A DNA stretch of 51,385 bases from Methanobacteriota archaeon (GTDB lineage Archaea > Thermoplasmatota > Thermoplasmata > SG8-5 > JACRNV01), in NCBI GenBank assembly GCA_016214785.1, contig JACRNV010000024.1, forward strand, positions 1 to 51,385. The letters run 5' to 3'. Shown piece after piece: positions 1-7,665 of the stretch (its first letter is position 1; every line of letters starts with the position of its first letter). A program made the translations under genes and the position numbers. A model generated the notes under the pieces. It was not told where the DNA came from and did no database searches. It was given only the letters and a program-made list of their open reading frames with translations.

Positions 1-100
1 CCACACCGAGAGCCGCAGACCGCTATTGACATGGCCAGCGACGGAAGAATCAGCTTCGGGGACTCCTCAAAGGTCTCTGAACGACTTCGCCAACTAACCT

Positions 101-334
101 TTGAGGATACCCCACCATTTATGGTGGGGAGCACTCATCAAAGCAATAATTATTGCAGGCGACGGAGACCATGTTCCAGCAGTTAAAGCGGCTAAAGAAG
201 AGGGCATAATTGTCGAGGTTTATTACTTGCCGAGAAATGCCAAGGGAGACCATACAATAAGTCGTGAACTGTACGACCTATGCGATGAGAGAGTTCCACT
301 GACAAAAGAAATTCTATCTGAATTTGTGAGATGA
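101..334 (+). pseudogene. C-terminal fragment of a NYN-domain (LabA/DUF88-like) protein
   Basis: The readable protein is 77 residues from a TTG codon. It contains AIIIAGDGDHVPAVKAAKEE followed by a beta strand (IVEVYYL), which matches the second half of NYN (PIN-like nuclease) domains, where the 'SGDGDFVPAV' motif supplies an acidic metal ligand. A full NYN domain is about 150 residues, so the first half with its leading Asp motif is missing. The same frame upstream is closed by a TAA at 95-97, and the peptides readable in 1-100 do not look like the missing half. The gene therefore seems broken or rearranged, and a perfect hairpin at 110-129 lies in its first codons. Sitting at the window edge, it could also be a short gene with an unusual N terminus. 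Identity as NYN is fairly good; function is uncertain. Confidence 0.5.
110..129. repeat. Perfect hairpin inside the truncated NYN reading frame
   Basis: CCCCACCAT (110-118), a TT loop and ATGGTGGGG (121-129) form a 9-bp perfect stem. It sits exactly where the NYN reading frame loses its N-terminal half, so it may be a terminator-like hairpin or a rearrangement scar. Confidence 0.6.
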
Positions 335-339
335 GGGAA

Positions 340-400
340 AAAAGTCCCGCCACGCACCAAAATGGCCTCAACAGGCTAAAAGTCCCGCGAACGCACCAGA
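340..400. repeat. Two imperfect 22-bp direct repeats ahead of mscS
   Basis: Two copies of AAAAGTCCCGC followed by a CGCACCA core lie at about 340-361 and 378-400, one unit every 38-39 bp. They fill most of the 119-bp gap between the NYN fragment and the MscS gene. No coding role is visible; they may be protein-binding sites. Confidence 0.45.
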
Positions 401-427
401 ACCCATGGGGCAAAGGATTATTATCCC

Positions 428-450
428 CTAATATATACGGTCGATGAGGT
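428..450 (+). promoter_or_regulatory. TATA element and ribosome binding site of the MscS gene
   Basis: ATATATA at 431-437 is an archaeal TATA-like box 17-23 nt before the ATG at 454. GAGGT at 446-450 is a usable Shine-Dalgarno sequence. Together they fix the start at 454. Confidence 0.45.
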
Positions 451-453
451 CGC

Positions 454-1725
454 ATGGCAGGTCTGATAGATTATTTCTGGTTCGCGGGCTCGATCGCGCT
501 AGCCATAATCATCATCGCCTACGTTTCGCTCCACATGGAGGGGTTCCTGTACTTCTTCAGCCTCAAGAGGAGCAAGAGCCTCGACGATGACACCCTCCAT
601 TTCATCTTCAACATTCTGAGAGTCCTGTGGATAATAATCGCGGTCATGTTCCTCGCGTGGACGGCTCAGTTCCTCGCGATACCCTATGGGGACATGGCAT
701 GGGCGCTGGTCGTCGGCTTCATCTTCGCAGTCTTCATCTTCTGCTTCGTTGTGGTCATCTTTTGGATTTTTGCGAAGCTTCTGTCCAACAGGATAGAGAT
801 CTCCAAGCAAAAGGCCCTGGCGGACCCCACATCCTACGTGAGGCCGGGCGTCCTCGATTTCTACGAGATGTTCCTGAAGTACTTCATCTACGCAATCGGG
901 ATGGTCTTCGCCCTCCTGGCGGCCCTGGCCATGGTGCCCAACTCTGACCAGAGACAGCTTATCTATGACCTCATCAACGCCACGTCGATTGACACCAACC
1001 GGATAATGGGCACACTCGAGGTCTACGCAATCCTCATGGCCGTCATCTTCCTCGTCTGGAAGCTCATCTCCCTCATGCTCGACGATTTCAAGAAGAAGTC
1101 GAACAAGTTTCCGCCGAGGGTCCTTGACCTCGTGAAGTCCCTCACGCGCTGGGGTATAATATGGCTCGCGTCCGTCATATCCCTCACCATAATCCTCGAC
1201 CTCATCGGCTTCCAGTACGTCGAGCTCGTGGTCGTCCTCATAGTCGCCGCGACCTTCGTCATTCTTCTCGCCGTAGCTATATCTCCTACGACGAAGGAAG
1301 GGTTCTCTGGCGTCGTGCTGCTGATAACCGATACCGTGAACAGGGAGGACTGGATAGAAATCGAGGGCATAGGCCAGGGGAAGGTCCTCTCCCAGAACCT
1401 AATAACGACGAGGATACAGACAGAGCCAGGCGACCTCGTCGACATCCCGAACTCCCGCATGTCCGCGTCGGTGATAAGGAACCTCACGAAGGCGGGGCGC
1501 GTCCTCCTGGAAGTCCCGGTCCCTGGCGAGTTGACCGCGGAGACGGCCATCGAGGCCGCGTGCAGGGTGGAAGGGGTGATGCACGACCCGCGGCCGCATG
1601 TCGCATCCATCATCGCCGAGGATGGCCAGAGGCGCGTGATTAAATTCTACACCTCGCACTTCGCCAAGCAGAATAAAATCATTGAGATGGTCTCTGAGGG
1701 GCTTCTGAAGGCGCAATCCCCCTAG
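454..1725 (+). CDS. MscS-family mechanosensitive ion channel
   Basis: A 423-residue membrane protein expected to open under membrane tension and release ions during hypo-osmotic shock. The N-terminal half shows about five to six hydrophobic segments (residues about 7-30, 50-75, 85-110, 145-165, 190-210, 235-285). After the last helix comes the conserved MscS beta domain: SPTTKEGFSGVVLLITD, then DWIEIEGIGQGKV, TTRIQTEPGDLVDIPNSRM and a C-terminal alpha/beta domain. This order is typical of MscS-like proteins of about 300-450 residues. The start has GAGGT four bases upstream. The stop is TAG, and the last 47 bp overlap the 3' end of the convergent permease gene, so the two transcripts can pair. 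Family assignment is firm; conductance and selectivity are not readable. Confidence 0.85.
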   Translation: MAGLIDYFWFAGSIALAIIIIAYVSLHMEGFLYFFSLKRSKSLDDDTLHFIFNILRVLWIIIAVMFLAWTAQFLAIPYGDMAWALVVGFIFAVFIFCFVVVIFWIFAKLLSNRIEISKQKALADPTSYVRPGVLDFYEMFLKYFIYAIGMVFALLAALAMVPNSDQRQLIYDLINATSIDTNRIMGTLEVYAILMAVIFLVWKLISLMLDDFKKKSNKFPPRVLDLVKSLTRWGIIWLASVISLTIILDLIGFQYVELVVVLIVAATFVILLAVAISPTTKEGFSGVVLLITDTVNREDWIEIEGIGQGKVLSQNLITTRIQTEPGDLVDIPNSRMSASVIRNLTKAGRVLLEVPVPGELTAETAIEAACRVEGVMHDPRPHVASIIAEDGQRRVIKFYTSHFAKQNKIIEMVSEGLLKAQSP

Positions 1726-3991
1726 CGCGCGCCTTCCTCACGATGATCAGCGGCTTGTCGAGGTCCTGCGCAAGCTTGTCCTGCAGCGTGCCGAACGCGT
1801 ACTCCTGGACGCTCTTGTGGCTGCCAGTTGCGCCGGTGACTACTATCTCCGCGCCCTCCGCAGCCTTCAGGACGGCGCGCTCGAAGTTGTGAGTATGCTC
1901 GAGCCTTTTATCATGCTTTATCCCGTGCGTGCTGCAGACGAGCGCCAGCCGATCGAGCTGCTTCCTCGCCTCATCTATGCCGTCGTCACGCGCATAGACG
2001 GCCAGGACCGTTATCTTCGCCCTGTAGCGCTTCGCGAGCAGCACGGCCGTGCTCGCGGCATAGGTGTCGTGCCACTCGCCAGCGGATACGACGAGGATGT
2101 TGTTTATGTCCTCGGGAATCCCCTTGGACTTGTAAAGGATGACGTCGGACTCCGCGTTGGCCAGGATCTTGTCGATGTTGACGCCCATGAACCTCCCGCC
2201 GCCGAACCGGCCCTTCCATCCGACAAATAGCAGGCTGGCGCGCGCCTCCCTGACCTCGTCGATGATTGCCTGCGCGGGCTTGTGCGCGACTACAATCTTC
2301 GTGTGCACTTTGGCCCTTATCTCCTCGGCCTTCTTCTTCGCCTTGGATAGGAGCTTGCGCTCGCGATTGACCGTGCCGTAAGATACCGAATCGAGCGACT
2401 TCGCCTCGGGGACCTCGATGACGTGCAGCAGGTGCAGGTCGCCGCCCTCGATGCGCGAGACGAGGGCGGCAAGCTCCACGACCTCCGTGTCCTCCGGCCC
2501 CTGGACCGCGGCCATGACGCAGTATTTGGAGCTTCCGTGGGTGTCGGATATGGACATGCTTGGCGGGACGTCCTCCTTCACGGCAATCTTCTCCTTGCTC
2601 GTATAGAAGTAATACGCCACCAGCCCGAGCTCTATCCAGAGTATCGCATAGAGCCAGGCGTTCGGCTCGTATGAATAAAGCGATGCAGCCATTATGCCTT
2701 TGGTGATGAGTCCGATTATCGGTATGAGCGGGAAGAGAGGCATGACGTACCGCCTCCGTATGTCTGGCCTCTTCAGGCGCAATGTTATGACCGCGATGTT
2801 GACGAATATCATGAGGATGAGGAACATTATATCGGCAGCGGCTGCTATCTGCTCCAATGGAAGGAACACGACCATAAGAATGATTATCGCGCCGCTGATG
2901 AATATGGCGACGTGCGGCGTCGACCTCTTGGCGTGCAACCTTCCAAATGCCTTCGGCAGCGCGCCGTCCCTACCCATGGCGAACGAGACCCTCGAGGACG
3001 AATAGAGCGTCGAGTTTATCGCCGCGAGGGCGCCTATTATGATGCCGATGCTGACCAGCCACACGCCCCACCCCGGCATGGAGAAGCTTGCCACGTACTT
3101 CATCGCCTCTTCCGGGGAGAATGTGCTGGCGGACGGCGCGAAGACCTGCCAGCCGACTACCCCAATGGTCACTATCGCCACAAGAACGAACACGACGGTA
3201 GCGAGGGATATCGTTATCCAGTGCGCCCGGGGGATGTTCTTCTCCGCGTCCTTGCATTCCTCGCCGCACTGGGCGATTATCTCGTAGCCTTCGAAGACTA
3301 TGAATGTGAAGCCCATCGCAACGACTATCTGGCCCATGCCGTACGGAATGAACGGCTGGAACGACTCTGCAACGTTGGGTTTGTAAAGCATGTACACTAG
3401 GCCAGCGACGATGTAGATTACAACCACTGCAATCAGTAGGCCCGTGATATAATTGCTAGAGCGACCTGTGCTCTTCGTCCCACGAAAGTTGATGAAGATG
3501 AATACGAGGCAGGCTATCACCGCCAGTATTTTAACAGTCAGCAGGACATCCACGTCCATGCCCATCAAAGGAATCGTCGCAGAGCCGGACGGCGTGTGCG
3601 TTATCGTCCCGAGGAGCCATACGACGCCGTATCCGAACCCCAGCACGTAGAAGCCAGTGACAATGGAATGGCCGAACCACGACATCCAGCCTGCTAGGAA
3701 GCCGAACGGCTGGGGCATCCCGTCCTTGACCCACATGTACCCGCCGCCCGTGTCGGAGAAGGCGCTCCCCAGTTCCGCGTAGGCCATCGCCGTGAGAATC
3801 GTGACCAGGAAGTTGAATACGAAGGCGAGTATGAGCGCAGGGCCAGCTATCCTGATGCCGAAACCGACAAGCAGGAAGATTGTCGAGCCTATCGTGGGCC
3901 CGAGGCCAATCATCGTGATCTCCAGCAGCCCGAGGTCGCGCTTGAGCTTGACCTCGACCTGGCCGCCGCCAGCCCTTTCCTCACCGGCCAT
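1679..3991 (-). CDS. APC-family amino acid permease fused to two universal stress protein domains
   Basis: 770 residues. Residues about 1-470 form an APC-superfamily transporter with about 12 membrane helices; the first helix carries GLGPTIGSTIFLLVG, close to the family's 'G-x-G-IG-GIF' substrate-binding signature, followed by AYAELGSAFSDTGGGYMW. Residues about 490-630 and 640-755 are two cytoplasmic USP folds. The second ends with GATGSHKS...AFGT then KPLIIVRKA, approximating the ATP-binding G-2X-G-9X-G(S/T) motif with one extra residue. The first has GV in place of GS/T, so it may not bind ATP. APC-USP fusions are known in archaea and bacteria, and the USP pair is thought to tune transport. 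A TATA-like ATAATACC sits 23-30 nt upstream of the ATG, suggesting a leaderless message. The 3' end overlaps the MscS gene. Substrate is unknown, most likely an amino acid or amine. Confidence 0.85.
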   Translation of the reverse strand: MAGEERAGGGQVEVKLKRDLGLLEITMIGLGPTIGSTIFLLVGFGIRIAGPALILAFVFNFLVTILTAMAYAELGSAFSDTGGGYMWVKDGMPQPFGFLAGWMSWFGHSIVTGFYVLGFGYGVVWLLGTITHTPSGSATIPLMGMDVDVLLTVKILAVIACLVFIFINFRGTKSTGRSSNYITGLLIAVVVIYIVAGLVYMLYKPNVAESFQPFIPYGMGQIVVAMGFTFIVFEGYEIIAQCGEECKDAEKNIPRAHWITISLATVVFVLVAIVTIGVVGWQVFAPSASTFSPEEAMKYVASFSMPGWGVWLVSIGIIIGALAAINSTLYSSSRVSFAMGRDGALPKAFGRLHAKRSTPHVAIFISGAIIILMVVFLPLEQIAAAADIMFLILMIFVNIAVITLRLKRPDIRRRYVMPLFPLIPIIGLITKGIMAASLYSYEPNAWLYAILWIELGLVAYYFYTSKEKIAVKEDVPPSMSISDTHGSSKYCVMAAVQGPEDTEVVELAALVSRIEGGDLHLLHVIEVPEAKSLDSVSYGTVNRERKLLSKAKKKAEEIRAKVHTKIVVAHKPAQAIIDEVREARASLLFVGWKGRFGGGRFMGVNIDKILANAESDVILYKSKGIPEDINNILVVSAGEWHDTYAASTAVLLAKRYRAKITVLAVYARDDGIDEARKQLDRLALVCSTHGIKHDKRLEHTHNFERAVLKAAEGAEIVVTGATGSHKSVQEYAFGTLQDKLAQDLDKPLIIVRKARARGIAPSEAPQRPSQ

Positions 3992-4009
3992 AAGGCGGGC
4001 ATCGAGAGA

Positions 4010-4043
4010 GGTATTATTTGAGGTTTGGCATAGGTATAAATGG
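4010..4043. promoter_or_regulatory. Divergent promoter region between the permease and alaX
   Basis: On the plus strand GTATAAATG (4033-4041) centres about 28 nt before the GTG start of alaX at 4065. On the minus strand AAATAATACC (4010-4019) lies 19-28 nt before the permease ATG at 3991. Both spacings fit archaeal leaderless transcripts. Confidence 0.5.
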
Positions 4044-4064
4044 CCGCGCCATCTTCGGCCCGCC

Positions 4065-4775
4065 GTGACGGAAATCCTCTACATGCCGGACATCGAGTCC
4101 AACTACATCAGGGAGTTCGGCGCGAAGGTCGTAAGACAGGGCGAGGGCCATGTCGTCCTCGACCGGACGGCCTTCTACCCGGCCGGAGGCGGGCAGGAGA
4201 CAGACACAGGCGTCCTCCACTGGTCAGGCGGCATCGCCAGGGTCCACGAAGTCCTCAAGAAGGAGGAAATCATGCACTTCACGAAAGACCCCCTTCCGTC
4301 GGGCGACGTCAAGGGCGTCCTTGACTGGGAGAGGCGGTTCCTGCACATGCGCATGCACACCTCCCAGCACATCGTTTCCGGCGTCGTTTTCGACTCTTAC
4401 AAAGCAAGGACGGTCGGAAACCAGATACACGCCGACCGGTCGCGCGTGGACTTCGCCCCTATCGAGCTTACCGAAGAGGACGCGAAGAAAATCGAGCGGA
4501 AATGCAACGAAATCCTCGCGTCGAAAGCGGCTGTTAAGATATACGAGGAGGAAAGGGCCGAGCTGGAGAAGCGCATCGACGCGCAGCGGGCCAATCTTGA
4601 CCTGCTGCCAAAGTCCGTTTCCAGGCTGCGCATAGTCGATATCGGCGGCTTCGACGTTTGCCCATGCGCGGGTACGCACGTGCGCAACACGGGGGAGATA
4701 GGGCGAATCGAAATCATCGACCGGGAGCGCAAAGGTAAAGACCGATTCAGGATAACGTATAAATTGAATGCCTGA
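4065..4775 (+). CDS. alaX: Alanyl-tRNA editing protein AlaX
   Basis: A 236-residue free-standing editing domain that hydrolyses Ser-tRNA(Ala) or Gly-tRNA(Ala) formed by mistake by alanyl-tRNA synthetase. Early residues read DRTAFYPAGGGQETDTG, the AlaRS editing-domain signature. The zinc-binding pair of motifs is present: HMRMHTSQH (HxxxH, mid-protein) and CPCAGTHVRNTGEIG (CxxxH, near residue 205). An upstream extension of the frame exists to 3792, but homologues begin with a sequence like 'MTELLY', so the GTG at 4065 (VTEILYMPDIESNYIREF) is chosen; it is also 28 nt from a TATA box. Length and motifs fit the AlaX-M class. It is transcribed away from the permease gene. Confidence 0.88.
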   Translation: MTEILYMPDIESNYIREFGAKVVRQGEGHVVLDRTAFYPAGGGQETDTGVLHWSGGIARVHEVLKKEEIMHFTKDPLPSGDVKGVLDWERRFLHMRMHTSQHIVSGVVFDSYKARTVGNQIHADRSRVDFAPIELTEEDAKKIERKCNEILASKAAVKIYEEERAELEKRIDAQRANLDLLPKSVSRLRIVDIGGFDVCPCAGTHVRNTGEIGRIEIIDRERKGKDRFRITYKLNA

Positions 4776-4787
4776 TAGCGTAATCGA

Positions 4788-4799
4788 AATATATATATC
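4788..4799 (+). promoter_or_regulatory. TATA box of the glycosyl-1-phosphate transferase gene
   Basis: AAATATATATAT at 4788-4799 lies about 26-37 nt before the ATG at 4825, the spacing expected for a leaderless archaeal transcript. Confidence 0.5.
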
Positions 4800-4824
4800 G
4801 AAGTAGCGGATAAGAGCTTCCGGC

Positions 4825-5886
4825 ATGATGTTCGAACTCGTGACGATGTTCACTGCCGCACTCGCGTTCATCATCGTAGCCGCGACTATGCCCTGGTTCA
4901 TCAGGAAGATGCACGAGAAGAAACTGACCGCGAGGGACATGCACAAGCCGAACGCGCCCGAGATAGCCAACAACGGCGGCGTCCTCGTCCTCTTTGTCGT
5001 CTTTGCGCTGATTATCACGATACCCATCATTTTCCGGCTCGTGAACCGCCTGGCGAACCAAGAGCTTTTCGACCGCGACCCCATGGAGATCGACACCGCC
5101 CTGCTTCTAATCATGCTCCTCTATGCGTTCTACGGAGTCCTGGACGATTACATAGACGTGGGAAGGATATCGAAGGCTCTCATTCCGCTCCTCTTCTCCT
5201 ACCCCTTGATACTCGTCCTCTCCGGCTGGGACCCCTGGATACCCGGCGTGGGCGCCATATCCATCAACAGCTACTACGTCGACCTGCCATGGGGCGGCCA
5301 GCTCACGGGCTCGGCGTTCGTGAGGTACATCATCGCCCCGGTCTTCATCATGGTCGTCGCCAACCTGAAGAACATGCATTCCGGCTTCAATGGCCTTCAG
5401 ACCGGGTGCGCGTTCATCATCATGGTCACAATTTTCTTGAAGGCTGGCTACGAGGGGCACATCAACGGCATGCTGACGACCGCGGCCCTTGTGGGTGCAA
5501 CGTTGGCCTTCCTCCTCTACAACACCTACCCGGCGCGGATATTCGAGGGGAACATCGGCTCCCTGGCGATAGGGGGCACGCTCGGCGCCATCATCATCTC
5601 CCAGCATTACATCTGGGCCGGGTTCGTCATGCTTCTGCCGCACACGTTCAACTTCATGCTTTATGCCTACTGGCGCATCCAGATGTGGCGCAGGCCGGGC
5701 GACCCGAGGTACGCGAGCGCGAAGTTCGCCAGGGTGCGCGAGGACGGCACAATCGAGCCGCCGAACCCTTACACGTTGAAATGGATACTCCCGTACCACT
5801 TCAGGATGACCGAGCGGCAGGCGACGTATGCGATGTACGTTGTCACAGGAGTATTTTGTATCCTTGGATTCATGATACCTGGTTAA
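4825..5886 (+). CDS. Polyprenyl-phosphate GlcNAc-1-phosphate transferase family protein (AglH/Alg7/MraY-like)
   Basis: A 353-residue polytopic membrane protein. Family members move a sugar-1-phosphate from a UDP-sugar to a membrane polyprenyl or dolichyl phosphate, the first step in building lipid-linked glycans. Visible motifs: DMHKPNAPEIANNGG in the first loop, YGVLDDYIDVG (DDxxD metal site), KNMHSGFNGLQTG, and NTYPARIFEGNIGSLAIGG. The last motif has Asn where many relatives have the catalytic Asp of 'GDxGS', which is worth checking. About ten hydrophobic segments are present. In an archaeon the likely role is dolichol-linked oligosaccharide synthesis for N-glycosylation, which fits the sugar-nucleotide operon at 42-45 kb. 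A murein role is unlikely. Donor sugar is inferred, not seen. Confidence 0.75.
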   Translation: MMFELVTMFTAALAFIIVAATMPWFIRKMHEKKLTARDMHKPNAPEIANNGGVLVLFVVFALIITIPIIFRLVNRLANQELFDRDPMEIDTALLLIMLLYAFYGVLDDYIDVGRISKALIPLLFSYPLILVLSGWDPWIPGVGAISINSYYVDLPWGGQLTGSAFVRYIIAPVFIMVVANLKNMHSGFNGLQTGCAFIIMVTIFLKAGYEGHINGMLTTAALVGATLAFLLYNTYPARIFEGNIGSLAIGGTLGAIIISQHYIWAGFVMLLPHTFNFMLYAYWRIQMWRRPGDPRYASAKFARVREDGTIEPPNPYTLKWILPYHFRMTERQATYAMYVVTGVFCILGFMIPG

Positions 5887-5915
5887 ATTCAATGGCGAAT
5901 TTCAAGCAGTGCAAA

Positions 5916-6593
5916 TTATGACGGTTTCTTCTTCACGTACAATTTGTAGAATTTACAGTCCGTTACGCCTTCCATGCAGATTCCACGGGCTTTGCATATC
6001 GGCCCGGCCCATTCGAAGAGGAGGGGCGCCTTCTTTTGCACTTCCCTGAGCATGAGGTTCGCCAGCTTCCGTATCTCCCACTGCGCCCTCAGGCAGGAGC
6101 GCAGCTCGAAGAAGTTGTGCAGGGAGCGCGCGTTCATCGTCACAACGATGTTGCTCGTCGCGGCGTTCGGCAAAACGTAGCGCGCGTCCTCCAGCGGCAC
6201 GCCCATCTCCGCGAGCTGGCCGTATGCGTCGGATATAAGCGACATAGTCTCCCTGAATGCTTTCGCTGTCTTCGGACTCTTCTCCACCGTGGGCGGGACG
6301 ACGTACTCGAAGTCCTTCAGCCTCACGTGGCGCTGGCTCTGCTGCGAGAAGCTGGCCATCCGGTGGCGCACGAGCTGGTGCGTCAGGGAGCGCGAAACGC
6401 CCTCGACGGCGAATGTAAAGCTCGCATGTTCCAGCACGCTCGTGTGACCGGAGCCGATGACTATGTCGAGCATCCTCTTCATCCCCTCGCGGGTCATGGG
6501 GCCTTTCGGCATCTTCGCCGCGTGGCAGGTCTTTGCCGCGAGGGCGCACGCCAGTTCCGGTTCGGGGGTGTGCGATATGAGAGTTACCTTCAT
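5916..6593 (-). CDS. thyX: Flavin-dependent thymidylate synthase ThyX
   Basis: A 225-residue enzyme that makes dTMP from dUMP using methylene-tetrahydrofolate (or an archaeal pterin), FAD and NADPH. The ThyX signature RHRMASFSQQSQRH (RHRxxSxxxxSxR) is intact. ARYVLPNAATSNIVVTMNAR and LRAQWEIRKLA match the conserved dUMP/FAD-binding C-terminal half, and GHTSVLEHASFTF matches the early His motif. The frame opens at a GTG at 6614, but MKVTLISHTPEPE starting at the ATG at 6593 gives the usual N terminus. That start is 17 nt after the TraB-family stop, so the two genes are probably one transcript. No TATA box is visible between them. Confidence 0.93.
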   Translation of the reverse strand: MKVTLISHTPEPELACALAAKTCHAAKMPKGPMTREGMKRMLDIVIGSGHTSVLEHASFTFAVEGVSRSLTHQLVRHRMASFSQQSQRHVRLKDFEYVVPPTVEKSPKTAKAFRETMSLISDAYGQLAEMGVPLEDARYVLPNAATSNIVVTMNARSLHNFFELRSCLRAQWEIRKLANLMLREVQKKAPLLFEWAGPICKARGICMEGVTDCKFYKLYVKKKPS

Positions 6594-6610
6594 TCGCGGG
6601 GCATATGGCG

Positions 6611-7342
6611 TCACGGGTTCAAATCCGTTCCGCTCCCTGGGCTTGCGCTGACAGTGAACGAGAAGGACGCGCCATCGGCCCTTGGATGCTGCAGCTCCTT
6701 CAGCCTGATAACTTCGGGCGAGATATCCGCCAGATGCTTAGTTATGCCCGGCACGTGCCCATCCCCCACGACGGCGACGACCGCGCCGTGCTCGTTTACG
6801 AGGCCGCGCATTGCGTCGGCCATTATCCGGTTCCTGTCATCCACGAGGACTTTCATCAGCGATGGGAACTCTTTCGCGAACTCGTCGAGATACTGTTCCT
6901 CCGCTTCTTGGTAGCGTGCCATCTCCTTCTCGACTGTCTTCTTTGACACGAATGTGCCCATCAGTATCGCCCAGGCGACCTGGACCTTCTCCTTGAACGG
7001 GATGCGCATGAGCTCCGAGAAGACCGCCATGGCGTCGCGGTCTATGAGCGCGACCTTCGCCCCGCACTCTTGCGCGGCGTCGGCGGCCGCGAGCATCTCG
7101 CCCCCCGCTTCTGTTCCGTACTCCCCCGCAAGCCTCTGCTGGGTGAGCGCCAGCAGCCCGTACATCATCGGCGGCCTGCCCCTGCGCTCGGGGTGCTGGA
7201 GGGCGTAGAGCCTGCCGGGGTCCAGCTCCAGGGCGACGACCGCCGGCGACCTTGCAAGTATGGCCTCGCGCACGGCTTTCTTTATGTCGAAGACGTGGCC
7301 GGCGCCGATTATCGTCAGCATCGTGATGGGATGGGAGGACAT
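6611..7342 (-). CDS. TraB/PrgY family protein
   Basis: A 243-residue protein starting MSSHPITMLTIIGAGHVFDI. The TraB signature is present: GAGHVFDIKKAVREAI near the N terminus, VVALELDPGRLYAL, an Arg/Lys/Asp-rich middle (VALIDRDAMAVF) and VVAVVGDGHVPGITKHL near residue 210. Bacterial TraB/PrgY proteins block mating-pheromone activity and may be metal-dependent proteases of the Tiki/GumN clan; the archaeal role is unknown. Archaeal homologues often carry extra C-terminal membrane helices, which this protein lacks. The frame is open upstream to 7450, but that stretch is made of the dispersed inverted repeat, so the ATG at 7342 is preferred. Likely co-transcribed with thyX. Confidence 0.7.
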   Translation of the reverse strand: MSSHPITMLTIIGAGHVFDIKKAVREAILARSPAVVALELDPGRLYALQHPERRGRPPMMYGLLALTQQRLAGEYGTEAGGEMLAAADAAQECGAKVALIDRDAMAVFSELMRIPFKEKVQVAWAILMGTFVSKKTVEKEMARYQEAEEQYLDEFAKEFPSLMKVLVDDRNRIMADAMRGLVNEHGAVVAVVGDGHVPGITKHLADISPEVIRLKELQHPRADGASFSFTVSASPGSGTDLNP

Positions 7343-7359
7343 GATAAAAGGATTTACCT

Positions 7360-7408
7360 CAAGGGGCATTGCTTTGCCGAATGATATTGGGAATCGCAAT
7401 TCCCCTTG
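7360..7408. repeat. 13-23-13 inverted repeat, copy 1
   Basis: CAAGGGGCATTGC (7360-7372) pairs with GCAATTCCCCTTG (7396-7408) at 12 of 13 positions around a 23-nt loop. It lies 18 bp upstream of the TraB-family start codon, with AAAGGATTTACC between. Confidence 0.75.
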
Positions 7409-7461
7409 GACCCCGGAAGGGATTTCACGACGGAAAGCGGATACGTTCAACTTTGGGAGGT

Positions 7462-7510
7462 GCTAAGGAGAATCGATTGTAGTGATTATAAAGCGAAGAT
7501 TATCCTTAGC
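7462..7510. repeat. 13-23-13 inverted repeat, copy 2
   Basis: GCTAAGGAGAATC (7462-7474) pairs with GATTATCCTTAGC (7498-7510) at 12 of 13 positions around a 23-nt loop. It is followed by ACCCCTTTGAACCCCTG and AAAAGGATTTACC, the same linker type that flanks the other copies. Confidence 0.75.
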
Positions 7511-7545
7511 GCGGATACCCCTTTGAACCCCTGAAAAGGATTTAC

Positions 7546-7590
7546 CTTAAGGGCATCGATTGTCATCACTTTCGACGGAGTATGCCCAGA
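7546..7590. repeat. Degenerate inverted repeat, copy 3
   Basis: CTTAAGGGCATC begins like the other copies, but only GGGCAT (7551-7556) and ATGCCC (7582-7587) still pair, around a 25-nt loop. It looks like a decayed member of the same family. Confidence 0.5.
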
Positions 7591-7612
7591 AAAGTATGTT
7601 TCGTCAGGGTTG

Positions 7613-7660
7613 ATAAGGGGATTCGATTCCCAGTATATTACGACAGGAGAATACCCTTAT
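7613..7660. repeat. Inverted repeat, copy 4, just after the PurD-like gene
   Basis: ATAAGGGGATTC (7613-7624) pairs with GAATACCCTTAT (7649-7660) at 11 of 12 positions around a 24-nt loop. In transcript direction it begins 5 nt after the PurD-like stop codon, so it could act as a 3'-end hairpin. Confidence 0.7.
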
Positions 7661-7665
7661 TGCCC

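Noticed and set aside
6614-6634. GGTTCAAATCC resembling a tRNA T-loop
   Set aside because: The stem around it does not pair as a T-arm and no D-arm or anticodon arm fits upstream; the bases encode the end of the TraB-family protein (GTDLNP-stop).
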